A stretch of DNA of 64,000 nucleotides from an uncultured Clostridia bacterium (GTDB lineage Bacteria; Bacillota; Clostridia; Oscillospirales; CAG-272): NCBI GenBank assembly GCA_947630015.1, contig CANRFY010000004.1, forward strand, positions 62,001 through 126,000, written 5' to 3'. Made by a program: the position numbers and the translations under genes. Under the pieces are notes generated by a model, which did not search any database, was not told where the DNA came from, and saw only the letters and a list, made by a program, of their open reading frames with translations. This document shows, piece after piece, positions 19,146 to 28,059 of the stretch. The number at the start of each line of letters is the position of its first letter. The stretch's first letter is position 1.

Positions 19146-19507
19146 TGAGCAGCAAAGTGAACGTAGTTGAGATCAATGAAGGCCGTAAGATCGAGTGGTC
19201 GCAGAGCAAGACCAAGCTGACATTTGGCGACGACGAGCTGATGATTAACGTCGCCAAGTACCAGAAGGACTGGCCTACACACGTTGACATCTGCGGTGAT
19301 CGGGACGGCAATCTGGTGATCGGTGTCGGCGAGGGCCGGTTCTATGTTGCGCAGGTAGATATTCCTGCGCAGAAGTACACGGAGCCTGAGCCTATCGAGC
19401 CTGTCGGCGAGGACGGCCAGCAGCAGTACACCCAGCCGGAACCGATTCCGCTGGAAATGTCCGACGTAACCCTGACCCTGTGGGCGCTTGACGGCCTGCG
19501 CATTTAA
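19145..19507 (+). CDS. Phage hypothetical protein
   Basis: Operon position just before DGR target. Confidence 0.55.
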   Translation: MSSKVNVVEINEGRKIEWSQSKTKLTFGDDELMINVAKYQKDWPTHVDICGDRDGNLVIGVGEGRFYVAQVDIPAQKYTEPEPIEPVGEDGQQQYTQPEPIPLEMSDVTLTLWALDGLRI

Positions 19508-19530
19508 TTTCTGATAAGGAGGAACAATCA

Positions 19531-20625
19531 ATGTCTAATTTTGAAACTTCTGGGCTGGCGCTCTCCGCCGCCTATCCGTCCAACGTGATGATTTCCGACG
19601 ATGCGGGTATGCCGAGTTTCTACTACCGTGTCGGGCAGCAGAAGCTCTCTGCCCTGATTACTGGCGGCGACGACAGCGTACATCCTGCTTTCCGTGTGAG
19701 CGGCGTGGAACAGCCCACCGTGTTCATCGGCAAGTTTCAGGGCGTAGAGGACGGGAACCGCATTTACAGCCTTCCCGGTGTCGATCCGAAGGTAAACATC
19801 ACGCTCGATCAGTATGAGGCTCGTTGCCGCAGCAAGGGCAAGGGCCACCATTGCGTTACCGCCGCAGAATGGGCTTTCCTCGCTCTGTGGTGCAAGAAGA
19901 ACAAGTGTATGCCGAAGGGCAACAACAACTATGGCAAGGACGCATCCGAAACGGATTACCTCGCTATTCCTGTTCCCGGTGTTCAGGATACGGGCAAGAC
20001 CGCTCGTGTGCTGACCGGCACAGGTCCTGTCTCTTGGAGGCATAACGGACAGCTGGACGGCATCTGCGATCTGAACGGCAACGTCTGGGAATGGACCGCC
20101 GGGCTTCGTCTGGTGAAAGGCGAGCTTCAGGTTATCCCGTACAATAACGCCGCTGACAACGACGTGGACACCGGCGCGGCCTCTGCCCAGTGGAAGGCTG
20201 TCAAGGCTGCCGCGACCTCTTGGGAGGATCTGTTCATCACCCCGGACGGCAACGGTACGACCGCAGGCAGCGTGAAGCTGGATTGGGACACAGATCACTG
20301 GAAATGGGCTACGTCTATCGCGGGTGAGACTGGCGAGCATAACGCCGCATTTGGAAAGACCACGCAGACCGGGCTTGGTACGACCGCAAAGATGTACCTT
20401 CAGGCGATGGCTTTGTTGCCGGAGGACGAATCCAGCGATACGGACTACGAGGGCGATTGGTTCTGGGCGAACAACAAAGAGGATGAAAGGTGTGCGATTC
20501 GTGGTGGTAGCTGGTACGATGGCGCGAGGGGCGGTGTCTTCGCATTGTACTTCAGCGGTCCGCGCTCGATTTCCAACTGGCTCGTCGGTGGCCGCCCCGC
20601 TTTTGTCGAACTGGAAACTGAATAA
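19531..20625 (+). CDS. DGR variable protein (FGE-sulfatase / C-type-lectin-like fold) at tail-fibre position
   Basis: GICDLNGNVWEWTAGLRL and C-terminal CAIRGGSWYDGARGGVFALYFSGPRSISNWLVGGRPAF, which carries the VR. Confidence 0.92.
   Translation: MSNFETSGLALSAAYPSNVMISDDAGMPSFYYRVGQQKLSALITGGDDSVHPAFRVSGVEQPTVFIGKFQGVEDGNRIYSLPGVDPKVNITLDQYEARCRSKGKGHHCVTAAEWAFLALWCKKNKCMPKGNNNYGKDASETDYLAIPVPGVQDTGKTARVLTGTGPVSWRHNGQLDGICDLNGNVWEWTAGLRLVKGELQVIPYNNAADNDVDTGAASAQWKAVKAAATSWEDLFITPDGNGTTAGSVKLDWDTDHWKWATSIAGETGEHNAAFGKTTQTGLGTTAKMYLQAMALLPEDESSDTDYEGDWFWANNKEDERCAIRGGSWYDGARGGVFALYFSGPRSISNWLVGGRPAFVELETE
20491..20601 (+). repeat. DGR variable repeat (VR), 111 bp
   Basis: 98/111 identity to TR; all 13 differences at TR adenines. 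Confidence 0.97.
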
Positions 20626-20637
20626 CTGCTTACTGGT

Positions 20638-20684
20638 GGGGCGGGCGCCAGCCCGCCCCTTCCAATGCTCCCGAAGGGAGCATT
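20638..20684 (+). promoter_or_regulatory. Two perfect 9-bp hairpins downstream of VR
   Basis: GGGGCGGGC-GCCA-GCCCGCCCC (20638-20659) and AATGCTCCC-GAA-GGGAGCATT (20664-20684). Confidence 0.85.
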
Positions 20685-20701
20685 GATAGTGGAGGAAACA
20701 G

Positions 20702-21169
20702 ATGGGCCGCTTTGATCGAAACACTCCGAGAGATTTCGGCGGAAGCTACACGCCGCAGGATGCCGAAGCTGGTGTCCGGCCAAGGAAGTTTATCCTGAAA
20801 GAGAAGATCAAGGACATGATGCGATACGGAATGCCGCTTGTAAACTCATTCCCTCGTCGGGATAGGAAAATGGCCGACATGATGCGCGAATCCATGCTGA
20901 CGATGTATCGTTTGGTCGTGCGTCTGGAAAAGAAGTACCACAAGAAAACCACGTTGGAGGATCTGGACATCGAGCTTGCAACGCTGAAAGAGTTCGTTGT
21001 TCTGGCCTCTGACCGGGATTACTGTGGCAAAGACTTCGCTCCGCCCATGACGCTGCATCAGCGCGAAGTCTGGAGCCGATATAACGATGAAATCGGAAAA
21101 ATCATAGGAGGTTATAAGAATTATCTGGACGGAAAGACTTCCTCTCCGTCCGATGGAGCAACAAGTTAA
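20702..21169 (+). CDS. avd: DGR accessory variability determinant (Avd-like four-helix protein)
   Basis: 155 aa between VR and TR; KYHKKTTLEDLDIELATLKEFVVLASDRDYCGKDFAPPMTLHQREVWSRYNDEIGKIIGGYKNYL. Confidence 0.85.
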   Translation: MGRFDRNTPRDFGGSYTPQDAEAGVRPRKFILKEKIKDMMRYGMPLVNSFPRRDRKMADMMRESMLTMYRLVVRLEKKYHKKTTLEDLDIELATLKEFVVLASDRDYCGKDFAPPMTLHQREVWSRYNDEIGKIIGGYKNYLDGKTSSPSDGATS

Positions 21170-21207
21170 TCAAGTCTTAGGGAACAGGTCATGTGTGTGC
21201 TTGCCGA

Positions 21208-21318
21208 TGTGCGATTCGTGGTGGTAACTGGAACAATGGCGCGAGGAACGGTGTCTTCGCATTGAACTTCAACAATCCGCGCTCGAATTCCAACTGGAAC
21301 ATCGGTGGCCGCCCCGCT
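21208..21318 (+). repeat. DGR template repeat (TR), 111 bp
   Basis: Adenine-rich codons (10 AAY) matching VR; lies between avd and RT. Confidence 0.97.
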
Positions 21319-21448
21319 CTGCCTCCTTGCCGAAATATGAGAGCTGTGTTTCAAGGAACTCAGCTGGCGCAGGGGCCAAAGGGATCTGTTAGCCTTTCCT
21401 GAAAGAACAGGAAGAATCCGTATAACCACGAAGGCGGAAACGTCAAGC

Positions 21449-22567
21449 GTGGCATTTTGGAGTGAACGTATGAAGCTACTGGAAGACGTGTTTGACGGAA
21501 TGACGAGCTTTGAAAGATTGGAGCTGGCCTACCGGAAAGCCCGGAAGCAGAAGCGTTACCGCCCGGAGGTTCTGGAGTTTACGGCTGATCTGGACTCAAA
21601 TCTGCTCCAGATACAGTCCGACCTCAGAAATGAATCTTTCACATTCGGGCCGTACCGTAAGCATTGGGTTTACGTTCCAAAGAAGCGTATCGTCATGGCG
21701 CTGCCATTCGCCAGCCGGATCGTCCAGTGGGACATTTACTTGGAGCTGAAGCCTTTTTACAAAGGGCTGATGATCGAGGACAGTTTCGCGTGTCTGGACG
21801 GCAAAGGTTCTATCGCCGCTGCACAGAGGCTTCAATACTGGCTGCGGCAGATCCGGAACAAGCCCGGAGAATGGTACTCATTAAAGCTCGACATATCTAA
21901 GTATTTCTACCGAGTGGATCATTCGATTCTGCTCGGTATTTTAGACGAAAGGATAAAAGATGTCCGCCTCATGCGTCTGCTTGAAAACATCGTCAACTGC
22001 GACGGAGAGAAATTCGGACTGCCTCGGTTCACGGGGCCGGAAGATGTGGAAGAAGACGAATGGCTCAGTGAAGTCGGTATGCCGATAGGCAATCTGACCT
22101 CACAGCTGTTCGCCAACATCTACCTCAACGAGTTGGATCAGTTTTGCAAGCATCAGCTTCATATTCATAAGTTTGACCGTTATATGGACGATACCGTTGC
22201 CCTCGCCCCTGATAAGGCGACCGCGAACGGTTGGAAAGATGAAATTGAGGGTTTTCTGTCCGATAGGCTCCGGCTTGACCTAAACCGCAAAACAGCGGTA
22301 CGTCCGGCCGGTGAGAATATTGAATTCGTCGGTTACATCATCAATGCCGACAGCCTACGGATTAGAAAGCAGACTGCACGGAGGATGAAGTCGTCGTTCC
22401 ACGGAATTTGTAGCCGGTATTTCTCCGGCGATCTGGACGATAAAGAGTTCCAGCGCCGAGTGGCCGCCTACAATGGAATCCTAAAACACACGAACAATAA
22501 CGGTCTGAAGGATCAGCTCAATGCGATCTATGTGCATGAGAAGGAAAAAGCCCTATTGAAAGTATGA
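21449..22567 (+). CDS. DGR reverse transcriptase
   Basis: RT motifs YMDD (DRYMDDTVAL), SLKLDISKYFYRVDHS, GMPIGNLTSQLFANIYLNELD; adjacent TR/VR/Avd. Confidence 0.97.
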   Translation: MAFWSERMKLLEDVFDGMTSFERLELAYRKARKQKRYRPEVLEFTADLDSNLLQIQSDLRNESFTFGPYRKHWVYVPKKRIVMALPFASRIVQWDIYLELKPFYKGLMIEDSFACLDGKGSIAAAQRLQYWLRQIRNKPGEWYSLKLDISKYFYRVDHSILLGILDERIKDVRLMRLLENIVNCDGEKFGLPRFTGPEDVEEDEWLSEVGMPIGNLTSQLFANIYLNELDQFCKHQLHIHKFDRYMDDTVALAPDKATANGWKDEIEGFLSDRLRLDLNRKTAVRPAGENIEFVGYIINADSLRIRKQTARRMKSSFHGICSRYFSGDLDDKEFQRRVAAYNGILKHTNNNGLKDQLNAIYVHEKEKALLKV

Positions 22568-22623
22568 CAGCCAAGGAGCGCCCCACGCTCCTTAATTTTA
22601 TGCTGTATCGGAGGTGAACGCAA

Positions 22624-23007
22624 ATGAATGACATCATACTTTGCCTTCTGAGTGGCGGCGTGGCAGCCGCGGTTATCAAATCCGTGGAGAGCCTCGTCAC
22701 ATGGAGGCTCAACCGCAAAGCCGCGAAGGAGGACCGGGAGGAAGCTCGGCGTGACAAGGAGGAACAGGACGCGCAGGCCGCCATCGGCCAGCTGCGCCGG
22801 GACGTTTCATCTTTGCGCGTCGGTGAGCAGGTGATACTTCGTGACCGTATCAAGTATCTCGGTAAAAATTACATCAAAAGCGGCAGCATCGACTTCGACG
22901 ACCGGCAGGATCTGGTTGATATGCACCGTGTGTATCACGACGATCTTGGCGGAAACGGGAATCTCGACAGTCTGATGGCGGATGTCATGGAGCTGCCGCT
23001 GAAGTAA
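22624..23007 (+). CDS. Small membrane-associated phage protein
   Basis: N-terminal hydrophobic stretch then charged helix; lysis region. Confidence 0.5.
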   Translation: MNDIILCLLSGGVAAAVIKSVESLVTWRLNRKAAKEDREEARRDKEEQDAQAAIGQLRRDVSSLRVGEQVILRDRIKYLGKNYIKSGSIDFDDRQDLVDMHRVYHDDLGGNGNLDSLMADVMELPLK

Positions 23008-23018
23008 AGGAGGCAGGA

Positions 23019-23378
23019 ATGAAAATCTTTTTGATTATTCTCGCATCGCTCGTGCTGAGTGCGGTGTGTGCGGTTCTCGCCTATGCCTTTCTCTGGTATT
23101 CCGTCCGCAAGAGGGGCCGCCACAAAGCTCCGAATAAGACGGAGACAACGAAGAAAGTGGTCTGGATTTGCCTGATAAACGGGTTTGCGTGGGTGTGGTG
23201 CAGCTACGTCCTCGCGTACCTCGACAAAATGCAGATCGCCGAGAGCCTTTCGCAGGTTGCCGTGACTGAAATTATTGGAGTGGTGCTGGCGTACAGCATC
23301 AAGTCAGCCGTGGAGAACCTGAGTAAGCACAACCGCTGGCCGGATAAGGGCGACAACGAGGACGGCACGAAGGGATAA
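23019..23378 (+). CDS. Membrane protein, possible holin
   Basis: Two hydrophobic segments; upstream of endolysin. Confidence 0.5.
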   Translation: MKIFLIILASLVLSAVCAVLAYAFLWYSVRKRGRHKAPNKTETTKKVVWICLINGFAWVWCSYVLAYLDKMQIAESLSQVAVTEIIGVVLAYSIKSAVENLSKHNRWPDKGDNEDGTKG

Positions 23379-23391
23379 GAAAGGAGTGTCT

Positions 23392-24933
23392 ATGGAAAAC
23401 AGCAGAGAGCAGAAAATTTGGAACCGGCTCCGGGTAGCAGGCTTAAACGCCTACGGCGCCGCCGGAGTTATGGGAAACCTCTACAAAGAGAGTGCCCTGA
23501 ATCCGCAGAACCTCCAGAACACGGGCAACACGAAGCTCGGCTTGACTGACGAGGAATACACCCGCAGGGTTGATAGCGGGGAGTACACCAACTTCGTTCA
23601 GGACAAGCAGGGCTACGGCCTCGCTCAGTGGACATTCTGGAGCCGGAAGCAGGCGCTTTTCGATTTCGCAAAAGCAGCGAAAGCATCAATCGGGGATCTG
23701 GAAATGCAGCTTGATTTCTTGGTCAAGGAGCTGAAACAGAACTACCCCGCCGTGTGGAATGTCCTGAGAACGGCAAAATCCGTCCGGGAAGCCTCGAACA
23801 TCATGCTGTTCAAATTTGAGGCTCCGGCAGACCAAAGCACCCGTGTCCAGAACGACCGAGAGGCCGCCGGACAGGTCTATTACAACAAATACTCTGGAAA
23901 GGATGATGAAACCATGAGCAATAGTACATTGGTGGACTGCACGAGATACAGTCCTAATCACAGCGGAAAGAGAACACACGCGCTCGACACCCTCACGCCC
24001 CATTGCGTCGTAGGCCAGCTTTCGGCGGAAACTATCGGCGATTGTTTCCCGAAGGGCCGGGAGGCCAGCTGCAATTACGGCATCGGGTATGACGGTCGGG
24101 TGTGCCTTGTCGTTGACGAAGCGAACCGGAGCTGGTGTACTTCCAGCAACGCCAACGACCAGCGGGCCATCACGATTGAATGCGCGTCGGACAAGACAGA
24201 GCCGTACACGATGAACAACGCCGTGTATGAGAAGCTGATCCTGCTCTGTGCGGACATCTGCAAGCGGTATGGCAAGAAAAAGGTGCTGTGGCTTGGCTCC
24301 AAAGAAAAGACGCTGGCCTACACGCCCAAGAGCGATGAAATGGTGCTGACGGCACATCGGTGGTTTGCGAACAAATCCTGCCCCGGTGAGTGGCTGTATT
24401 CCCGGTATGGCGATCTGGCGAACCGGATCAACGCCCTGCTTGGAACAGCAAGCACAACCCCGTCTACGCCTGCTCCGGCTCCTGAAACCGGCAGCAAGAA
24501 CACGAACTTCCCGGCCACTCCGTTTACCGTGAGGGTTATCGTGCCGGATCTGAATTATCGGGCGCAGCCGTCCATGAGCGGCGCGGTTAAGGGTCAGACT
24601 GGTATCGGAACCTTTACGATTGTGGAAGTGAAGGACGGCTGGGGCAGACTGAAATCCGGCGCAGGCTGGATTTATTTGGAGAACCCGTCCTACACGACGA
24701 TCAACAAGTCTGCTACCGCAGCGACCGAAATTAAGGTCGGCGATGTCGTGCAGTTCAAGGGAGGCCCGCATTACGTCAGCGCGAATGCCACGAGCTATTC
24801 TGTGCAGCCGAAGGCGGGTCCGGCCAAGGTGACGGCGATCAGCAAGGGCGCAAAGCATCCGTACCACGTCATTCACACGACCGGCGCTTCCAGCGTCTAC
24901 GGCTGGGTGGATGCCGATAAGATTTCCAAATGA
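23392..24933 (+). CDS. Modular endolysin: phage tail lysozyme-like, amidase_2, SH3-like, C-terminal wall-binding-like domain
   Basis: AAGVMGNLYKESALNPQNLQNTGN; HCVVGQLSAETIGDCF...WCTSSNANDQRAITIECASD; ARPS-type SH3 stretch. Confidence 0.85.
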   Translation: MENSREQKIWNRLRVAGLNAYGAAGVMGNLYKESALNPQNLQNTGNTKLGLTDEEYTRRVDSGEYTNFVQDKQGYGLAQWTFWSRKQALFDFAKAAKASIGDLEMQLDFLVKELKQNYPAVWNVLRTAKSVREASNIMLFKFEAPADQSTRVQNDREAAGQVYYNKYSGKDDETMSNSTLVDCTRYSPNHSGKRTHALDTLTPHCVVGQLSAETIGDCFPKGREASCNYGIGYDGRVCLVVDEANRSWCTSSNANDQRAITIECASDKTEPYTMNNAVYEKLILLCADICKRYGKKKVLWLGSKEKTLAYTPKSDEMVLTAHRWFANKSCPGEWLYSRYGDLANRINALLGTASTTPSTPAPAPETGSKNTNFPATPFTVRVIVPDLNYRAQPSMSGAVKGQTGIGTFTIVEVKDGWGRLKSGAGWIYLENPSYTTINKSATAATEIKVGDVVQFKGGPHYVSANATSYSVQPKAGPAKVTAISKGAKHPYHVIHTTGASSVYGWVDADKISK

Positions 24934-25100
24934 TTGGGGCGGCGCTGAATCTGGCGCTCTGCATCTTCGGTGCAGTCGTCATGGCGATTTGGATATGCGC
25001 CCTCGTCAAATGGGACGGGAAACAGCACTGTGACGGTGACTGCGACCATTGCCCGTTCCCCAAATGCACAGATAAGAAAGGAGACGATGATAATGAATGA
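24930..25100 (+). CDS. Small Cys-containing membrane protein (56 aa)
   Basis: MIGAALNLALCIFGAVVMAIWICALVKWDGKQHCDGDCDHCPFPKC; ATGA overlap with the endolysin stop and 8-nt overlap with the next gene. Confidence 0.55.
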   Translation: MIGAALNLALCIFGAVVMAIWICALVKWDGKQHCDGDCDHCPFPKCTDKKGDDDNE

Positions 25101-25566
25101 AACCATCCAACAGATCCTCACCGCTTGTGTTCCCGTCTTGTGCCTGTTAATCACGGCTGGCGGCGCGTATGCTGTCGCGCTGCTCCGCAGAGAGACGTCG
25201 CGGATTGAGAAAGAGCTTGGCAACGAGACTTTGAGCAAGTACATGGATATGGCGGTGGATGCCGTGGCTCAGGCTGTGGCATACACGGCGCAGACGTTTG
25301 TGGACGCGCTCAAAGCCGAAGGCAAGTTCACCAAGGAGAAGCAGATCGAAGCGTTCAACCGGGCGAAAGAAAAGGCTCTCGATATTCTCGGTGATACGGT
25401 TGTGCAGGCTCTGAATGAAGTGTACGGTGACTTCGATGCGTGGATCGAAACCAAGATCGAGCAGGCTTGCCGCGAAGACAAAGCGCCTGAGAAATCCGCA
25501 GCGACAACCGCTGCCGTTGCTGCGACCGTAGCCACGACCATCGTAGCAGACCAGCCGAGCAAATAA
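25093..25566 (+). CDS. Phage holin, LLH-like
   Basis: MNETIQQILTACVPVLCLLITAGGAYAVALLRRE...; one TM then amphipathic helix. Confidence 0.7.
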   Translation: MNETIQQILTACVPVLCLLITAGGAYAVALLRRETSRIEKELGNETLSKYMDMAVDAVAQAVAYTAQTFVDALKAEGKFTKEKQIEAFNRAKEKALDILGDTVVQALNEVYGDFDAWIETKIEQACREDKAPEKSAATTAAVAATVATTIVADQPSK

Positions 25567-25578
25567 CCGGCAAATAAG

Positions 25579-25624
25579 AAAACCCCTCTGTATAGGCACT
25601 TTTTGGCCCATGCAGAGGGGTTTT
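25579..25624. terminator. Bidirectional Rho-independent terminator
   Basis: AAAACCCCTCTG ... CAGAGGGGTTTT perfect 12-bp stem between convergent genes. Confidence 0.88.
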
Positions 25625-25640
25625 TGTGTTCTCCGGCAAA

Positions 25641-27041
25641 TTAAAACGCCCATTCTATCTCGACGTTATCATCGGTCAGCACGATGCGGGAAATGAGGCT
25701 TTGCATGATCCTCCGCTTCTGCGCCTCGTCTGCAAAATCCCATATCTGCGCGGCATCAGACAGAAGCTCCTGCACCAGATCGAACGGCATCGCCTCTGTT
25801 TCTGTTACGGGAACGAGCGAGGATTGCAGGGCGGTTCGTTCGTTATACAGCCGGTTGATCCGTTCTCCGAGGATCTCCGGCGGAATGTCGTCCTTCTGGT
25901 ACAATTCCATGAGCTTGTTGATCTGCTTGTCTATCTCGTGGAGCCGCTTTTCTATGGACGCATTTTGGCTTGGCGGCGCGGTCTTCGGCTTGGCAGAGGA
26001 CAACTCCGCTGCCAGCTCCGGCGATTGCAGAAGCTCGCGTATCTTGCCGTCGATGATAGGCTCCAGCTCTGAAGCCTTCCAAATCTTATTCTTGCAATTC
26101 GGGTCTTTAATCATGCTTTTCATCTGCTTTGTCCGTGAATAGCAGGCGTAGTAGCCGTATTTCCCGGTATTCCGCATATAATACCGGCCTCCGCAATGAC
26201 CGCAGAACAGAAGCCCGGTCAGCGGGTGCTTGGACTTAAAGGCGTTCTTTCCGTACAACTCTTTCCGCTTTCCCCGGAGCGTCTGCGCCGCCTTGAACTG
26301 TTCGTCGGTGATGATCGGTTCATGGGCGTTCTCGACGACTATATCGCCGAAGTGCAGCCTGCCGGTATAGGTTTCGTTTTCGAGGATATTCCTCACGCTC
26401 GACCAAGAATTATAGCTGCTGTATTTATTCGTGTAGCCTTCTTCTTGGAGCCGGTCGGTTATGGCTTTCAACGAGGATCCGGACAGATACCATTCGTATA
26501 TCTTCCTGACCTGCTCCGCCTCGTATGGGTTGACGACCAGCTTTCCGTCGGAATATTCGTAGCCGATGGGAATGTAGCCTCCGCCGTGGTGCAGACCAGT
26601 CTTTGCCCTTGCGACGCGCCCCATCCACGTCCGCTCTTTGATCTGCTCACGCTCCAGCTGCGCAAACACGGCAAGAAGTCCGATCATTGCCTTGCCAAAC
26701 GGCGAGGACGTGTCGAAGCTCTCCTGCATGGATACGAAGTCCACGTCATTCGGGCGGAACACTTCTTCGATCAAATACAGTGTGTCCCTCTGGGAGCGGG
26801 AAAGGCGGTCCAGCTTATAGACGAGAACCAGATCAAACTTGTCCGTCTCAGCCATCAGCTTTTGAATACCGGGGCGTTTGAGGTTACTGCCGGTATATCC
26901 GCCATCTACATAAATATCAGCTATAATCCAATCCTGCGCCTTGCAGTACGCAATCAGGCGCTCCTTCTGCTCGCCAACGGAATAGCCCTCCTGCGCCTGT
27001 TCCAGCGTGGAAACACGGATATAGAGGGCTGCCCGTTTCAC
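25641..27041 (-). CDS. Large serine recombinase / integrase
   Basis: ALYIRVSTLEQAQEGYSVGEQ, YKLDRLSRSQRDTLYLIE, GLLFCGHCGGRYYMR zinc ribbon and coiled coil. Confidence 0.95.
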   Translation of the reverse strand: MKRAALYIRVSTLEQAQEGYSVGEQKERLIAYCKAQDWIIADIYVDGGYTGSNLKRPGIQKLMAETDKFDLVLVYKLDRLSRSQRDTLYLIEEVFRPNDVDFVSMQESFDTSSPFGKAMIGLLAVFAQLEREQIKERTWMGRVARAKTGLHHGGGYIPIGYEYSDGKLVVNPYEAEQVRKIYEWYLSGSSLKAITDRLQEEGYTNKYSSYNSWSSVRNILENETYTGRLHFGDIVVENAHEPIITDEQFKAAQTLRGKRKELYGKNAFKSKHPLTGLLFCGHCGGRYYMRNTGKYGYYACYSRTKQMKSMIKDPNCKNKIWKASELEPIIDGKIRELLQSPELAAELSSAKPKTAPPSQNASIEKRLHEIDKQINKLMELYQKDDIPPEILGERINRLYNERTALQSSLVPVTETEAMPFDLVQELLSDAAQIWDFADEAQKRRIMQSLISRIVLTDDNVEIEWAF

Positions 27042-27472
27042 AGCGGCATCCCGTCTAAGATATAGTTGGCGAAGATCCAGTTGCGGCAGGTACGCTGCTC
27101 TTTGGTATATTCGCCCTCTGGGTTCGGCTTATAGCCTTGGAAGTCAATCTGGCGAGCGTCTGTAATGACAAGCCGAATCTTATCGTTTGCGATCTCGATG
27201 TTCTGTCCTTTGCACGGGACGAAGGCGACGTGGGTGTTATCGTCGTACCGGAAGCCACGGCTCAATCCGCAGAGGTAATATGCCTTTACGGTGCTGTCCT
27301 CCGGAATGTCAAGCTCCACGAGAGCATGATCCTTGAACCGGGTCTTCTCATAAACTTCATGGAACTTTGTGCCGATAAAGCACTCCGCACAGCATTTATC
27401 AATTCTCACTCTCTGTATGCCTCTCAGCCAGAAGAATGAGCATCTTTTCTTAATCTCCAACGTGAACTTCAT
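27038..27472 (-). CDS. Uncharacterised phage protein, paralog of 40947-41414
   Basis: Shared KCCAECFIG, AYYLCGLS.GF, NTHVAFVP, TDAR.I.F..YKPNP, RTCRNWIFANYI.DGM. Confidence 0.8.
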   Translation of the reverse strand: MKFTLEIKKRCSFFWLRGIQRVRIDKCCAECFIGTKFHEVYEKTRFKDHALVELDIPEDSTVKAYYLCGLSRGFRYDDNTHVAFVPCKGQNIEIANDKIRLVITDARQIDFQGYKPNPEGEYTKEQRTCRNWIFANYILDGMPL

Positions 27473-27885
27473 TCTGAACCCCTTTCCAGCTCCACAGCAA
27501 AGTTGAGCAGCTTCAGCCGATCTCTGCCGCCGAGCGTTTCGTAAATATGCAGCAGTTCTAACGCTTCCGGCGACAGGGATTGTCCTTTGTCGCCATTGAA
27601 TACGACGCCGCCATTATTCGCCTGAATAAATGGACTGTTTGATAGCTGTCCGTTGATGTTGTTCTCAACGGCAGGAACCGACTTCTTCCCACGCAGCAGA
27701 TAGTCAAGGCTGACGTTGAAGTAATCGGCGATCTTAATAAGAGCCTCCACACTTGGGTATGATGCAGGAATACGCTCATACTTTCCTACTGCCGACGGCA
27801 CAACGCCTATCTGCTCGGCCAACTGGCTTTGGGTAATATCGAAGTCTTTTCTTAATCTTTTCAGTCGCTCTCCGAACCCGTCCAT
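27469..27885 (-). CDS. XRE-family repressor (CI-like)
   Basis: LKRLRKDFDITQSQLAEQIGVVPSAVGKYERI HTH; divergent from Cro-like gene. Confidence 0.85.
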   Translation of the reverse strand: MDGFGERLKRLRKDFDITQSQLAEQIGVVPSAVGKYERIPASYPSVEALIKIADYFNVSLDYLLRGKKSVPAVENNINGQLSNSPFIQANNGGVVFNGDKGQSLSPEALELLHIYETLGGRDRLKLLNFAVELERGSE

Positions 27886-27911
27886 AAAGACACCACCTTT
27901 CTCGTAAGTTA

Positions 27912-27940
27912 ATTATATGTCCTTAAAGTCGTGTTGTCAA
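27912..27940 (-). promoter_or_regulatory. Sigma-A consensus promoter of repressor/integrase operon
   Basis: On minus strand TTGACA-17-TATAAT with spacer acacgactttaaggaca. Confidence 0.85.
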
Positions 27941-27977
27941 GTCCGAAAATTTTTCTGAAAAAATGTGAGAATGTGAG

Positions 27978-28006
27978 TTGACATTCACGACTGAAAGTGT
28001 TATAAT
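27978..28006 (+). promoter_or_regulatory. Sigma-A consensus promoter with operator-like CGACTGAAAGTG
   Basis: TTGACA-ttcacgactgaaagtgt-TATAAT. Confidence 0.88.
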
Positions 28007-28059
28007 AAGACTGTGAAGAACAAAAGGAACCCGCAGGAACAGTGAAGGAGGTGGAAAGA

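Noticed and set aside
20638-20684. Simple intrinsic terminator
   Set aside because: No U-tract follows either hairpin and the next gene is 18 bp away in the same operon; not excluded, but the DGR role fits better.
21166-21429. ORFs on both strands over the TR (21193-21402 +, 21166-21429 -)
   Set aside because: TR is a non-coding template; the frames simply mirror the VR coding sequence.
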